From an uncultured Flavobacteriales bacterium (GTDB taxonomy: Bacteria > Bacteroidota > Bacteroidia > Flavobacteriales_D > Parvicellaceae), in assembly GCA_943787725.1 (NCBI GenBank), contig CALSNM010000016.1:1-64000 (forward strand): a DNA stretch of 64,000 nucleotides, written 5' to 3'. Shown one piece after another: positions 19,438 through 29,188 of the stretch. A program made the translations under genes and the position numbers. How positions within the stretch are numbered: the stretch's first letter is position 1; the number at the start of each line of letters is the position of its first letter. The notes beneath the pieces are model-generated. The model was given only the letters and a program-made list of their open reading frames with translations, ran no database searches and was not told where the DNA came from.

Positions 19438-22060
19438 GAAATTAGCTAAAAAAGTCCTTGTAATAGGCTGGGATGCAGCAGATTGGAAAGTGATCATGCC
19501 CCTTATAGAGCAAGGGAAAATGCCTACATTGGCAAAATTTATGTCAGAGGGAGTGCATGGTGCAATTAAAACATTAGATCCTCCTTTGTCACCGATGTTA
19601 TGGACTTCTATGGCAACGGGATACAGAGCAGATAAGCATGGTATAACAGGCTTTGTTGAACCGCTTGCAGATAATTCTGGACTTAGGCCTGTAACTTCAA
19701 CATCAAGAAAAACAAGGGCAATATGGAATATTTTGCACAATCAAGGAATGAAATCAAATGTTGTTTCCTGGTGGCCAAGTAATCCTACAGAACCTATAAA
19801 CGGTGTAATGGTGTCTAATCATTACCAGACTGCAAATAAACCTTTGAATGAAGATTGGGAAATGCCTGATGGTACTATTCATCCAGAAAGCATGAAAGAT
19901 ATTCTCAGTGAACAAAGGGTACATCCAGAGGAATTAACAGCAGCTCATTTACTTCCTTTTATGCCAAATCTTAAGGAAATGGATAAAAAGAAAGATAAAC
20001 GTTTGAAGTCTGTTGCAAAAGTTTTAGCTCATGCTTCTTCCGTGCATGCAGCATCTACCTATTTACAGAGGGAAACAGAATGGGATTTTATGGCCGTTTA
20101 CCATGATGCAATTGATCATTTCTCTCACATAGCTATGAAGTTTCATCCTCCACAAAGACCGGGTATTGCCGATGAGGTATACAATAACTACAAGGACGTT
20201 GTGGTGTCGGGTTATATGTTTCACGACATGATGTTAGAGAGAACATTGAATCAGTTGGATGATGATACAACAGTTATTATCGTTTCTGATCACGGTTTTC
20301 ATTCCGATCATTTGCGTCCAAAATATTTTATAAAAGAACCAGCTATGCCGGCGCAAGAGCACAGTCCATTTGGCATGATTTGTATGCGAGGACCAGGAAT
20401 TAAAAAAGGTGAGAAAATATTTGGAGCATCAATTTTAGATTTAACTCCAACTATTTTAGCATTGTATGGTTTGCCGATAGGAGAAAATATGGAAGGTAAG
20501 CCGCTAGTTCAAGCTTTTGATGAAGAAGTAGTTTTGGATACAATTCCTGATTGGGAGAAAGTTGAAGGGGATTTTGGAATGCACCCTACGGATTTACAAG
20601 AGGATCCATGGGCAGCACAAGAAGCTATGCAGCAACTAATTGAACTGGGGTACATAGAAGCACCAGGGGAAAATATTGCTCAAAGAATCGACGATGTAAA
20701 AAACGAATCTAGATATTATGTAGCGAGAAACTTATTGGATGCAGGTAAAGCAAATAAAGCAATTGAAATTTTAGAACCTATTTTTGAGGATACTCAGGAA
20801 ATTAGATATGGACAGAAACTGGCGCATGCATATTTGTCTACCAAGAAGTTTAAAAAATGCCGAGCCTTAATAGATCAATTAAAAGAGAAACAACTCGAAA
20901 TAGAGGCTTTACAAGAAAAAGAAGAAAGTTCAGATGAGAAAACTTTAACCAAAAAGAAAAAAGGATTTATACGAGAGATAGAGTTGCCGAATTATATTGA
21001 TTATGTTGAAGGATTATTATTAATGTATTTGAATAGACCGGACAAAGCACTTAAACTTCTTAGGAAGGTTGAAGAAAGTGCACCAAATTCATTGAATGTT
21101 ATTTCGAACATAGGTAAGGTTTGTTTGATGCGTCAAAGATGGGTTGATGCACAAAATGCTTTTATAAAAGTATTGGCGATTGACGAATCTAACTCTTTTG
21201 CGCATCATGGTTTGGGATTGACATTTCTTCGGCAAAATAGATTAGAGGATGCCCTTTCCGAGTTTTTTACTGCAGTTGAATTAAATTATTTTTATCCAAA
21301 AGCGCATTACCATATCGGAGAAGCATTGGCTAAATTAGAGAAGAATGTGGAGGCAGCTCAAGCATTTGAATTAGCTACTTCTATGGCACCTGGAATGACT
21401 AAAGCTCATAAATGGTTAATTGATATTTATAAGAACAGATTGAATGAATCAGAAAAAGCTGTTACTCATGAGAATTTTATTAAAGATAACATTAAAGGAG
21501 AAATAATTATAGTATCTGGTTTGCCAAGGTCTGGAACTTCAATGATGATGCAAATACTGGATAAGGGTGGATATGATGTTTTAACGGACAAATTAAGAGA
21601 ACCTGATAATAACAATCCCAAAGGTTATTATGAGTTTGAGCCTGTGAAAAAGTTGATGATGGATAAAAGTTGGCTTCCGGAGGCGGAAGGTAAGGCCGTT
21701 AAAATAATTGCTCAATTATTGCCTTTTTTGCCATCTAACTATGATTATAAAATTATTTTCATGCGCAGAGAAATGAGCGAAGTTCTAAAAAGTCAACAAA
21801 TAATGCTGGGTAAGGAAGGTGATGTAAAATCCAAAGTATTTCCAACTGGCTTGAACGATGCTTTTCAGAAACAGCTGATAAAAGTTGAAAATTGGATTGA
21901 TAGTCAGCCGAATGTTGAAATGTTAAGTGTTGATTACAGCAATGTTATTGCTAATGCTGAAGATGAAATTGATAATATAATATCATTTCTTTCGAGTCCT
22001 GGAAATAAAAATGAGATGATTGGAGTAGTCGATAAAAAGTTGTACAGAAATAAAAAATAA
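19430..22060 (+). CDS. Alkaline-phosphatase-superfamily phosphodiesterase / TPR / sulfotransferase fusion
   Basis: About 876 residues from the ATG at 19430 (MSKKLAKKVLVIGWDAADW); the frame is open to 19373 but that start lies inside the small ORF. Residues about 8-400 are a type I phosphodiesterase / nucleotide pyrophosphatase domain with metal ligands in GWDAADW, SPMLWTSMATG (putative Thr nucleophile), AVYHDAIDHFSHI, VSDHGFHSD and EHSPFG. Residues about 420-690 contain TPR-like helices (IGKVCLMRQRWVDAQNAFIK, HHGLGLTFLRQNRLEDALSE). The C-terminal part, from IIVSGLPRSGTSMMMQILD, is a sulfotransferase-like P-loop domain. The combination suggests group transfer to or from a surface polymer or lipid (inference). 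The substrate is unknown. Confidence 0.85.
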   Translation: MSKKLAKKVLVIGWDAADWKVIMPLIEQGKMPTLAKFMSEGVHGAIKTLDPPLSPMLWTSMATGYRADKHGITGFVEPLADNSGLRPVTSTSRKTRAIWNILHNQGMKSNVVSWWPSNPTEPINGVMVSNHYQTANKPLNEDWEMPDGTIHPESMKDILSEQRVHPEELTAAHLLPFMPNLKEMDKKKDKRLKSVAKVLAHASSVHAASTYLQRETEWDFMAVYHDAIDHFSHIAMKFHPPQRPGIADEVYNNYKDVVVSGYMFHDMMLERTLNQLDDDTTVIIVSDHGFHSDHLRPKYFIKEPAMPAQEHSPFGMICMRGPGIKKGEKIFGASILDLTPTILALYGLPIGENMEGKPLVQAFDEEVVLDTIPDWEKVEGDFGMHPTDLQEDPWAAQEAMQQLIELGYIEAPGENIAQRIDDVKNESRYYVARNLLDAGKANKAIEILEPIFEDTQEIRYGQKLAHAYLSTKKFKKCRALIDQLKEKQLEIEALQEKEESSDEKTLTKKKKGFIREIELPNYIDYVEGLLLMYLNRPDKALKLLRKVEESAPNSLNVISNIGKVCLMRQRWVDAQNAFIKVLAIDESNSFAHHGLGLTFLRQNRLEDALSEFFTAVELNYFYPKAHYHIGEALAKLEKNVEAAQAFELATSMAPGMTKAHKWLIDIYKNRLNESEKAVTHENFIKDNIKGEIIIVSGLPRSGTSMMMQILDKGGYDVLTDKLREPDNNNPKGYYEFEPVKKLMMDKSWLPEAEGKAVKIIAQLLPFLPSNYDYKIIFMRREMSEVLKSQQIMLGKEGDVKSKVFPTGLNDAFQKQLIKVENWIDSQPNVEMLSVDYSNVIANAEDEIDNIISFLSSPGNKNEMIGVVDKKLYRNKK

Positions 22061-22119
22061 AAAAAATACAATATATTGTCAATAAATATTACCTTTACGA
22101 TGAACCAAAAATAATTATT

Positions 22120-23001
22120 ATGGAAAAAAACTCTACTTTAGAAACAAAATTAAAAAAATACACAGCTCTAGCTGGTGGTTTAACTGCTGCAGTTGCTGGA
22201 ACAGGTCAAATTTATACAGATATCAATCCAGATGTTGTTCTGAACACAAATGGAGATTCGTTGGCGATTGACTTCAATGGTGATGCGATTGTGGATGTAA
22301 CGCTTGCCATGTTTGAGGGAACATTTAGTGGTTCTTTTGCTTATGGAACAGGTTCTGTTTCATATACCGGTACTTATGTAGGTGCTGGTGCTGAAGTTGG
22401 TTCTGGAGCAAATGCTGGTTGGATGTCTACCACTTCCGGAGCGTTGGCAAATGTTGCCGCTGGTGCTGCAATTGGTGCTGCAGGAAGTTTTTCTAGTTCA
22501 GGTGCTGCATTAGGTGTCGTTCAGGGAACATATCTAGGGCCTCCATTTGCTACTTCTTATGGACCGTATTCAAACGGAAACTTTCTAGGAGCAACTGATG
22601 CCTACATAGGTATTCAATTTGATGCTTCAGGAGCTGCTCACTACGGTTGGGTGCGTGTTGACATGTCCGCAGAAGGTGATATCTTAACAATTAAGGATTA
22701 TGCTTTTCAACCTATACCGGGAGCAGACATAATTGCGGGTGATATGGGAACTGTTGGTATTTCAGAATTGAATAACTTTGCTTCAATTGTTAGCACTAAT
22801 AACAACGTTGTAATTTCTTTATTGAACGGTACTAATTCTGCAGATGCTACTATTACAAGCGTTTCTGGACAGCAGGTATTTTCTCAATCTATTAACTCTG
22901 ACAGAGAAGAAATAGAGTTGAAGGATTTTGCTTCAGGAATCTACATGGTAAACGTTCGTTCAGAAAAAGGAATCGTTTCAAAGAAAGTTTATGTGAAATA
23001 A
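22120..23001 (+). CDS. Secreted T9SS sorting domain protein
   Basis: A protein of 293 residues. The N-terminus (MEKNSTLETKLKKYTALAGG) precedes an Ala/Gly-rich hydrophobic segment acting as signal. The mature part starts IYTDINPDVVLNTNGDSLA and includes a low-complexity Gly/Ala/Ser region. The C-terminal sorting domain is ITSVSGQQVF, GIYMVNVRSEKG, VSKKVYVK. The function is unknown; it is a probable surface protein. It follows the fusion enzyme by 59 bases and has its own strong terminator. Confidence 0.8.
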   Translation: MEKNSTLETKLKKYTALAGGLTAAVAGTGQIYTDINPDVVLNTNGDSLAIDFNGDAIVDVTLAMFEGTFSGSFAYGTGSVSYTGTYVGAGAEVGSGANAGWMSTTSGALANVAAGAAIGAAGSFSSSGAALGVVQGTYLGPPFATSYGPYSNGNFLGATDAYIGIQFDASGAAHYGWVRVDMSAEGDILTIKDYAFQPIPGADIIAGDMGTVGISELNNFASIVSTNNNVVISLLNGTNSADATITSVSGQQVFSQSINSDREEIELKDFASGIYMVNVRSEKGIVSKKVYVK

Positions 23002-23020
23002 ACTTTTCATCATAAATTTA

Positions 23021-23050
23021 AAAAGCCGTTTTCAAAACGGCTTTTTTTTT
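23021..23050 (+). terminator. Intrinsic terminator
   Basis: A stem AAAAGCCGTTTT / AAAACGGCTTTT with a minimal loop is followed by a T run, about 20 bases after the stop at 23001. Confidence 0.85.
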
Positions 23051-23211
23051 GCCTATAAATTAACCTTTTTATCCATCTTAAAATTTCAACTCCATAGCTT
23101 TTTAACCCGATTATTGAGAATAGATATTGAGAAGATACTCATCAAATTTGATTAGTGGCTTTTTCTTTATACCAATTATATTTAATCAAATAGATAAAAA
23201 GAACTAAAGTG

Positions 23212-23219
23212 TAGTTTTG
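23212..23219 (+). promoter_or_regulatory. Putative -7 box upstream of rlmF
   Basis: TAGTTTTG matches the Bacteroidota TAnnTTTG box, 23 bases before the ATG at 23243. No good -33 TTG was identified. Confidence 0.45.
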
Positions 23220-23242
23220 CAATTTAGAACAATACGAAGTAA

Positions 23243-24202
23243 ATGCTTTCACAAAAAAAAGAACATCCCAAAGTTAAATTGATTTTACATCCCCGTAATA
23301 AGCACCGAGAACGGTATGATTTTAAAATGCTATCGAAGACATGCCCTGAATTAAAGCAGTTTGTAAAACTGAATGATTATGGCGATGAATCAATTGATTT
23401 CTTCAATCCAGAAGCTGTTAAAATGTTAAATAAAGCATTGTTGATGCATTTTTATGATGTAATCGAATGGGATATTCCAACAGGGTATTTGTGTTCGCCA
23501 ATTCCAGGTAGAGCGGATTACATCCATTATGTTGCAGATTTGTTGGGAAGAGATAGAAAGAGTGTCCCAAAAGGAAAGAAAGTAAAATGTCTAGATGTTG
23601 GAGTTGGTTCAAACTGCGTTTACCCAATTATAGGAAACAAAGAGTATGGTTGGTATTTCATTGGGTCAGAATCAGATCCTATGGCAATTGAATCAGCAAA
23701 TAAAATAATAGAAGCCAATCCTTTAATAAAGGGGGTTGTTGAAATCAGACATCAGCCAAATACAAATAACGTTTTTTACGGGATAATTAAAAATGGAGAA
23801 CGAATTGATATTACAATTTGCAACCCACCTTTTCATGCATCAATAGAAGAAGCTCAAGCCGGAACTCAACGTAAATTAAAAAACCTAAAAGGGAAAAAAA
23901 CGGATAAGACAGTACTAAATTTTGGAGGTCAAAATAATGAACTGTGGTGCGAAGGTGGTGAAAAGAAATTTATACATACTATGATTCGCCAAAGTAAATC
24001 TTTTTCTAATCAGTGTTTGTGGTTTACAACGCAAGTAGCTAAACAAACTGCATTGAAAAGTATTCATGCAGCGTTAAATTCAGTTGATGCATTAGAGGTC
24101 AAGACAATTGAGATGGGACAAGGAAACAAAAAAAGTAGAATTGTTGCATGGACTTTTCTGAATAAAGAACAACAATTGAATTGGTTTAATCCAAAAAAAT
24201 AA
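23243..24202 (+). CDS. rlmF: 23S rRNA (adenine(1618)-N(6))-methyltransferase
   Basis: A protein of 319 residues matching the RlmF family. The N-terminal signature is HPRNKHRERYDF and CSPIPGRADYIHYVADLL. The SAM-binding motif I is LDVGVGSNCVYPIIG, and the target-base motif is ICNPPFHAS (N/D-PP-F/Y). It methylates A1618 of 23S rRNA in the cytoplasm, using S-adenosylmethionine. It is a single gene downstream of a -7-like box. Confidence 0.95.
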   Translation: MLSQKKEHPKVKLILHPRNKHRERYDFKMLSKTCPELKQFVKLNDYGDESIDFFNPEAVKMLNKALLMHFYDVIEWDIPTGYLCSPIPGRADYIHYVADLLGRDRKSVPKGKKVKCLDVGVGSNCVYPIIGNKEYGWYFIGSESDPMAIESANKIIEANPLIKGVVEIRHQPNTNNVFYGIIKNGERIDITICNPPFHASIEEAQAGTQRKLKNLKGKKTDKTVLNFGGQNNELWCEGGEKKFIHTMIRQSKSFSNQCLWFTTQVAKQTALKSIHAALNSVDALEVKTIEMGQGNKKSRIVAWTFLNKEQQLNWFNPKK

Positions 24203-24448
24203 TTCATCAGAAATGACGCCATTAGCGCCTATAGAAATGTGTTAATTTTTCTTCTCTTGTTATTTGTGCTAAAACTTAAGTAACATCTGTAATAATTATA
24301 TTGTTGTAGTATTTGTAATGGTTTATGCACTTTCCTTTTTTTAGACAAACTAATAAGCCTATTAAAGTTTTATTCAAAACAAAAGTTAATATATGGCTTA
24401 AAGACTTTCGTTATAGTGTAATTTTGTACATCTTTTAATCTAAATAGA

Positions 24449-25426
24449 ATGTACGATATAAATCACCGAAGAGAAGTAATGCAAACCCTTGGAAAGTCAA
24501 TGGATGAGTTACTTGATAAATTTCTAGTTTCACCTGACAAAAATTGGCAGCCAACTGATATGTTGCCAAATTCTAATTCACCCGAATTTTTAGAAGAAGT
24601 TAAAGAATTACAGGAGTTGGCAATGGAAATTGATTATGATCTTTTCGCAGTTCTAATAGGCGACACGATTACTGAGGAAGCACTTCCGACCTACCAATCC
24701 TGGCTGATGGGGTTAGATGGTGTTGATCAAGGCGAAAGAAAAGGTTGGACTCAGTGGATTAGAGCTTGGACTGCAGAGGAAAATAGGCATGGTGATATGT
24801 TGAATAAATATCTCTATTTAAGTGGAAGGGTTAACATGAAAGAAATGGAGATATCTACCCAATATTTAATTGGTGATGGTTTTGATATTCATACAGCTAC
24901 AGATCCCTACAAGAATTTTGTTTATACGAGTTTTCAAGAAATAGCCACGAATATTTCACATCGTAGAGTGGGGGAATTTGTTAATAAACAAGGAAATAAA
25001 CAATTAGCTAAAATGTGTGCTTTTGTTGCAGCCGATGAAGCTAGACATGGTACAGCCTACAAAGAGTTTGTTCGTCGTATATTTGAATTGGACCCAAGTG
25101 AAATGATGCTAGCATTTCAATTTATGATGAAAAAGAAAATTACTATGCCTGCTCATTTTTTAAGAGAATCAGGCGAAAATATAGGTGAAGTTTATACTTA
25201 TTTCTCAGAAGCAGCTCAGAGGACAAAAGTATATACATCTGCAGATTATATTGATATTCTAAAGTCACTATTGAAAGATTGGGATATCACGAATATTAAA
25301 GGATTGAATGATAAAGCTGAAAAAGCAAGAGATTATGTTATGGCTTTACCCAATAGGTTAGAGAGAATTTCTGAAAGATCAATAATTCCCCAAAGACATC
25401 ACAGTTTTAAGTGGCTTATGAGATAA
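24449..25426 (+). CDS. Acyl-ACP desaturase (ferritin-like di-iron)
   Basis: A protein of 325 residues of the fatty acid desaturase type 2 family, a soluble enzyme that introduces a double bond into acyl-ACP using O2 and electrons from ferredoxin. The two di-iron half-sites are visible as TAEENRHGDMLNKYL and ADEARHGTAYKEF, each contributing E/DxxRH ligands. The length is normal. It probably supplies unsaturated fatty acids and implies an aerobic lifestyle. A -7-like TAATTTTG lies at 24419-24426, 22 bases before the ATG. Confidence 0.92.
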   Translation: MYDINHRREVMQTLGKSMDELLDKFLVSPDKNWQPTDMLPNSNSPEFLEEVKELQELAMEIDYDLFAVLIGDTITEEALPTYQSWLMGLDGVDQGERKGWTQWIRAWTAEENRHGDMLNKYLYLSGRVNMKEMEISTQYLIGDGFDIHTATDPYKNFVYTSFQEIATNISHRRVGEFVNKQGNKQLAKMCAFVAADEARHGTAYKEFVRRIFELDPSEMMLAFQFMMKKKITMPAHFLRESGENIGEVYTYFSEAAQRTKVYTSADYIDILKSLLKDWDITNIKGLNDKAEKARDYVMALPNRLERISERSIIPQRHHSFKWLMR

Positions 25427-25521
25427 GCCTTTTTCTAGTTGGAATAACCCATGCTGAATCAATTGTCTCAGTTATTCTTGCAGCTAATGATATCATTGTT
25501 AATTAGAACAGACGAATCATC

Positions 25522-26592
25522 ATGAAAATAATTAGATATCCAAATACAACAGACCGATCTCTAAAGCCATGGAGTTCGGCAGACGAGCTTTTGTTAGAAC
25601 AAGTTTTGGGTCAAAACATATCTGAAAAGAAAATTATTACCTACAATGATAGGTTTGGATATTTAAATTGCCAACTCCATCAAAGTGATGTTCTTTCAGT
25701 AATAAGTTATAAAAGTCAAGAAAAAGCTCACAAAATTAATCGAGAGAATAATGGGTTAATGTTGGATGATAGCCATTTTGTTAACCCGCTTTCTAGTATT
25801 GACGAAAAATTCGATATAGTTCTGATGAAGATACCCAAATCAGTAAATTTGTTTGAATTATACTTAGCTCAGATAGTTACTTGTATAAAGGATGATACTG
25901 TTGTTTATTGCTCTTTTATGACGAGGCATTTTACGAAGCGATTGTTAGTAATTTCCAATAAATATTTTGAAGTAGTTGAACAAAGCTTAGCAAAGAAAAA
26001 GGCTCGACTTTTGATTTTAAAAAAGAAAAAAGAATTAAAAGTAAATGAATTAATAAACAAGCTAAGTCTTGGTGATGGGCAAATATTAAATCAATATTAT
26101 GGAGTATTTTCCGCGAAAGAAATAGACCAGGCAACTCAATTTTTTATCAATAATTTACATATAGAAGAAAATACGAAAGAGGTTCTGGATTTAGCTGCCG
26201 GTAACGGTGTAATTGCCTATACCATACAAAAGCAATTGCCGAATTGTAAAATACATTTAATTGATGATTTTTACTTGGCTGTAGAATCTGCTAAACTTAA
26301 TTTAAAAGGAGAGAATATCTATTTTTATCATAACGATATATTAAAAGAAATTGAAGAGAATTCTATCGATTTGGTTGTATGTAATCCTCCATTTCACTTT
26401 GAATATGAGACCAATATTGAAGTTTCTTTGCGACTTTTTAAAGAAGTATCATATTGTCTCAAACAAGGAGGGAAGTTTCAAATGGTAGCGAATCGACATA
26501 TAAATTATGGTCCACATTTAGAGAGGGTATTTAATAAGGTGGTCAAAGTCATGCATAATGAAAAGTTTGAGATATATAAGTGTATTAAATAA
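25522..26592 (+). CDS. rlmG: 23S rRNA (guanine(1835)-N(2))-methyltransferase-like (RlmG/RsmC family)
   Basis: A protein of 356 residues with the duplicated RsmC/RlmG architecture. A degenerate N-terminal methyltransferase half contains MKIPKSVNLFELYLAQI. The active C-terminal half has LDLAAGNGVIAYTIQ (motif I), LIDDFYLAVESAKLN (motif II) and VVCNPPFHFE (NPPF catalytic motif), and ends MVANRHINYGPHLERVF as in RlmG. I judge RlmG more likely than RsmC because of the N-terminal half and the C-terminal ending. The likely role is ribosome modification, next to another rRNA methyltransferase. Confidence 0.8.
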   Translation: MKIIRYPNTTDRSLKPWSSADELLLEQVLGQNISEKKIITYNDRFGYLNCQLHQSDVLSVISYKSQEKAHKINRENNGLMLDDSHFVNPLSSIDEKFDIVLMKIPKSVNLFELYLAQIVTCIKDDTVVYCSFMTRHFTKRLLVISNKYFEVVEQSLAKKKARLLILKKKKELKVNELINKLSLGDGQILNQYYGVFSAKEIDQATQFFINNLHIEENTKEVLDLAAGNGVIAYTIQKQLPNCKIHLIDDFYLAVESAKLNLKGENIYFYHNDILKEIEENSIDLVVCNPPFHFEYETNIEVSLRLFKEVSYCLKQGGKFQMVANRHINYGPHLERVFNKVVKVMHNEKFEIYKCIK

Positions 26593-26765
26593 GTATTTAT
26601 GAATATCTGTTGTTCTTCTACGCTATGAAATCACATGTAAAACATATACAAATCAAACTTCGAAAAATACTGAATTGATGCTGAATCCATTAGCTTAAAT
26701 AATACTGGAGTTAAATGGAATTAAATTTAATGCACAAATAAATTCGCTTTGTACGTTATTAGTTC

Positions 26766-26773
26766 TATTTTTG
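26766..26773 (+). promoter_or_regulatory. -7 box of the first cold-shock gene
   Basis: TATTTTTG lies 20 bases before the ATG. The same block, from TATTTT through to the start codon, is conserved with few changes upstream of the paralogue at 28978, which supports function. Confidence 0.6.
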
Positions 26774-26793
26774 CACTCTAATAAATTTTTATA

Positions 26794-26985
26794 ATGAAAA
26801 AAGGAACAGTAAAATTTTTTAATGACACCAAAGGATTTGGTTTCATTATTGACGAAGAAACAAAAACAGAGTATTTCGTACACGTATCAGGTTTAATCGA
26901 TGAGATTAAAGAAAATGATACGGTTGAGTTCGAATTACAAGAAGGTAAAAAAGGTTTAAATGCTGCAAACGTAAAAGTTTGTTAG
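26794..26985 (+). CDS. Cold-shock domain protein
   Basis: A 63-residue single cold-shock domain that binds single-stranded nucleic acid as an RNA chaperone. RNP1 is KGFGFI and RNP2 is YFVHVS. It is slightly shorter than the canonical 66-70 residues and ends in VKVC. It is nearly identical to the copy at 28978, differing at about seven positions (for example FIID/FVVD and EFELQ/EYELQ). It has its own promoter and terminator, so it is monocistronic. Confidence 0.95.
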   Translation: MKKGTVKFFNDTKGFGFIIDEETKTEYFVHVSGLIDEIKENDTVEFELQEGKKGLNAANVKVC

Positions 26986-27004
26986 AGTAAATAATTTTAT
27001 TTTT

Positions 27005-27039
27005 GAAAAAAGCTATCTCAATGAGATAGCTTTTTTTTT
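27005..27039 (+). terminator. Intrinsic terminator of the first cold-shock gene
   Basis: The stem AGCTATCTCA / TGAGATAGCT is flanked by A and T runs, with nine Ts after it. Confidence 0.85.
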
Positions 27040-27196
27040 GCTTCATAGGAAAAATTGTGCTTTTTGTTGCATGATTTTTTTATCATGAAGACATTGTTGT
27101 GTTTAAATCACCGTAGAGTTGGTATTTGTGATTTTTTTGGTAATGCAGGTAGGGTTAACCTGCACCAATGCGGTACATGCGTAAATCTTAATCATT

Positions 27197-28819
27197 ATGC
27201 TACTATATTTCACAAAACGAATTTTAATTTTACCCTTGGTTATGGGTTATTTCATAACGATTAATGGTCAGGTTTGGACCAAATCATTTACTGCGGGGGG
27301 GTACGATTCAAATGGTAATTTTCTTGGAGGTTCGGAAGTACTGCAGCTGGTTAGTCATAAAAATAAGTTATTTGCATCTGTTGGTTATTGGGAAGATATC
27401 AATAATATTTGGTATGGAGGAACTAACAACAGCATTGGTTGGGGTCAAATAAATCGCCTGGACAATCCAGCAGATAATTGGCATGAAGATTTGGTTCTAG
27501 GCACGAATTATCTGAGACCTGAAACTCTTAAGCAAATTATTTTCACAAAAGATCAATTTGGGAATCTATTAGCTTCACCAGATACCGTCTTGATTGCAGC
27601 CGGTTATGCTCCAAACTATTTAACAAGTACCGTTAAGGTGAAAAGTTTTGCAAGGAATGATCTAAACGGTACTTGGGAAGAAAGTCTAATTGTACAAGGA
27701 AGCTTCCCGGCTGGAGAAAACTATTCTGTCAGGGATGTCCAAATTTACAATGATCAGCAAACTGGCTTGGAGTACATTTTTGCAACTGTTGGAACTCAGG
27801 GAATGTTTAAAGGGAAATACAATCCGTCAATTTCAGGAAAAATTGATTGGGTTTCTACACCTGAATATGGTCCTTTAGAAATAAGACCATTGGGGATATC
27901 AGTTGCAAACGATACTTTGTATTTTTCTTCAGGAAATAAAATATTTAAACGTATTGATGGTGTCTCTGGAACATATGTGATTGCACATGACTTTAGTGAC
28001 TTGAATACAAATATTAATTCTGCTGTTGGAGGTATTCGCGGATTGACGGTGATTGATAATCCAAGTGATAGTGGGGAAGCGCTATTATTGATGTGGTGCC
28101 CTAATGGTCAGTCTCAAGGAATTATATACCGTTTGGAACCTAATGAACATGGAGGTTTTAATCGTATTTATGAAGCTAAATTGTCTTTACTAGCAGAGAG
28201 TTTTTTGGCAGGGTCAACTGCCAATTATGTTCTAGGTGCTTACAATGAGTTTTATACTTACATTGACCCTGTTAGCTCTGAACACATCCATATGATTGGT
28301 TTTGAAGTGAATATATCGGGCGGAGGTTATCCGACATGGAACGGTTACTATAAAGGTGGCTTGTTTGCGAAACGAGATGCTAACGGTCAATATGCTATTG
28401 AAGAAATAAATGGACCTATCGGTATAGATGATCCTGCTTTGGTTGCTAATCGATGTTATGTGTCATCACCTTTTTTGAATGAAGACGCTATTTACTTTGG
28501 TGGTTTTGATCCAAATAGTTTTACTTCTTCAAATATGGCATGGGTATATAAGAAAGAGTATCAAACAAATAGTGTAGATGATTTTTTTGAAAATGAAAAC
28601 AGTATAGTTATTTACCCTAATCCCGCCAGAGACAAAATCAACTTGGATTTTGAAGTTTCCGTAAATCATGAATTTAATATTATAAATATTTTTGGAGAAA
28701 TAGTAGTGTCTGGATCAATAAATGGGGGAAATACGAGTATTGATATTTCTTCATTACCTCCTAATATTTACATTTTTAGAATGGCCAGTAAGACAGTGAA
28801 ATTTATCAAAATAGATTAA
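27197..28819 (+). CDS. Secreted T9SS sorting domain protein
   Basis: A protein of 540 residues with a signal peptide (MLLYFTKRILILPLVMGYFI, cleavage near ITINGQ). The body has repeats reminiscent of a beta-propeller (for example LYFSSGNKIFKRIDG and GLTVIDNPSDSGEALLLMW), with no clear family. The C-terminus is a sorting domain (IVIYPNPARDKINLDF, NIFGEIV, PPNIYIFRM). It is located between the two cold-shock paralogues. The function is unknown. Confidence 0.8.
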   Translation: MLLYFTKRILILPLVMGYFITINGQVWTKSFTAGGYDSNGNFLGGSEVLQLVSHKNKLFASVGYWEDINNIWYGGTNNSIGWGQINRLDNPADNWHEDLVLGTNYLRPETLKQIIFTKDQFGNLLASPDTVLIAAGYAPNYLTSTVKVKSFARNDLNGTWEESLIVQGSFPAGENYSVRDVQIYNDQQTGLEYIFATVGTQGMFKGKYNPSISGKIDWVSTPEYGPLEIRPLGISVANDTLYFSSGNKIFKRIDGVSGTYVIAHDFSDLNTNINSAVGGIRGLTVIDNPSDSGEALLLMWCPNGQSQGIIYRLEPNEHGGFNRIYEAKLSLLAESFLAGSTANYVLGAYNEFYTYIDPVSSEHIHMIGFEVNISGGGYPTWNGYYKGGLFAKRDANGQYAIEEINGPIGIDDPALVANRCYVSSPFLNEDAIYFGGFDPNSFTSSNMAWVYKKEYQTNSVDDFFENENSIVIYPNPARDKINLDFEVSVNHEFNIINIFGEIVVSGSINGGNTSIDISSLPPNIYIFRMASKTVKFIKID

Positions 28820-28949
28820 TTAGGGTAAATAGAAATAATTAAAATAAACTGTGTTGATTACTTTTTTCAAGTCTGTCGTTCTTTTGATTAATAAATAGGG
28901 GGAGACAAAATATTATTAATAAAAAAGGAAGATTTTTCCGAAATATTAT

Positions 28950-28957
28950 TATTTTCG
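28950..28957 (+). promoter_or_regulatory. -7 box of the second cold-shock gene
   Basis: TATTTTCG stands 20 bases before the ATG, at the same distance and in the same sequence block as the box of the first cold-shock gene, with one departure from TAnnTTTG. Confidence 0.5.
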
Positions 28958-28977
28958 CTCCCTAATAAATTATTATA

Positions 28978-29169
28978 ATGAAAAAAGGAACAGTAAAATT
29001 TTTCAACGACACCAAAGGATTTGGTTTTGTTGTAGACGAAGAAGACAAAAGCGAATACTTTGTACATGTATCAGGTTTAATTGATGAGATTAAAGAAAAT
29101 GATACGGTTGAGTACGAATTACAAGAAGGTAAAAAAGGATTAAATGCAGTAAACGTTAAAGTTTGCTAA
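28978..29169 (+). CDS. Cold-shock domain protein (paralogue)
   Basis: A second 63-residue cold-shock domain protein with RNP1 KGFGFV and RNP2 YFVHVS, nearly the same as the copy at 26794. Conservation covers coding sequence, promoter block and terminator arms, so a recent segmental duplication or gene conversion is likely. It differs chiefly at residues 18-25 and near the C-terminus. Confidence 0.95.
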   Translation: MKKGTVKFFNDTKGFGFVVDEEDKSEYFVHVSGLIDEIKENDTVEYELQEGKKGLNAVNVKVC

Positions 29170-29188
29170 TATAAATTCAATTATTTTT

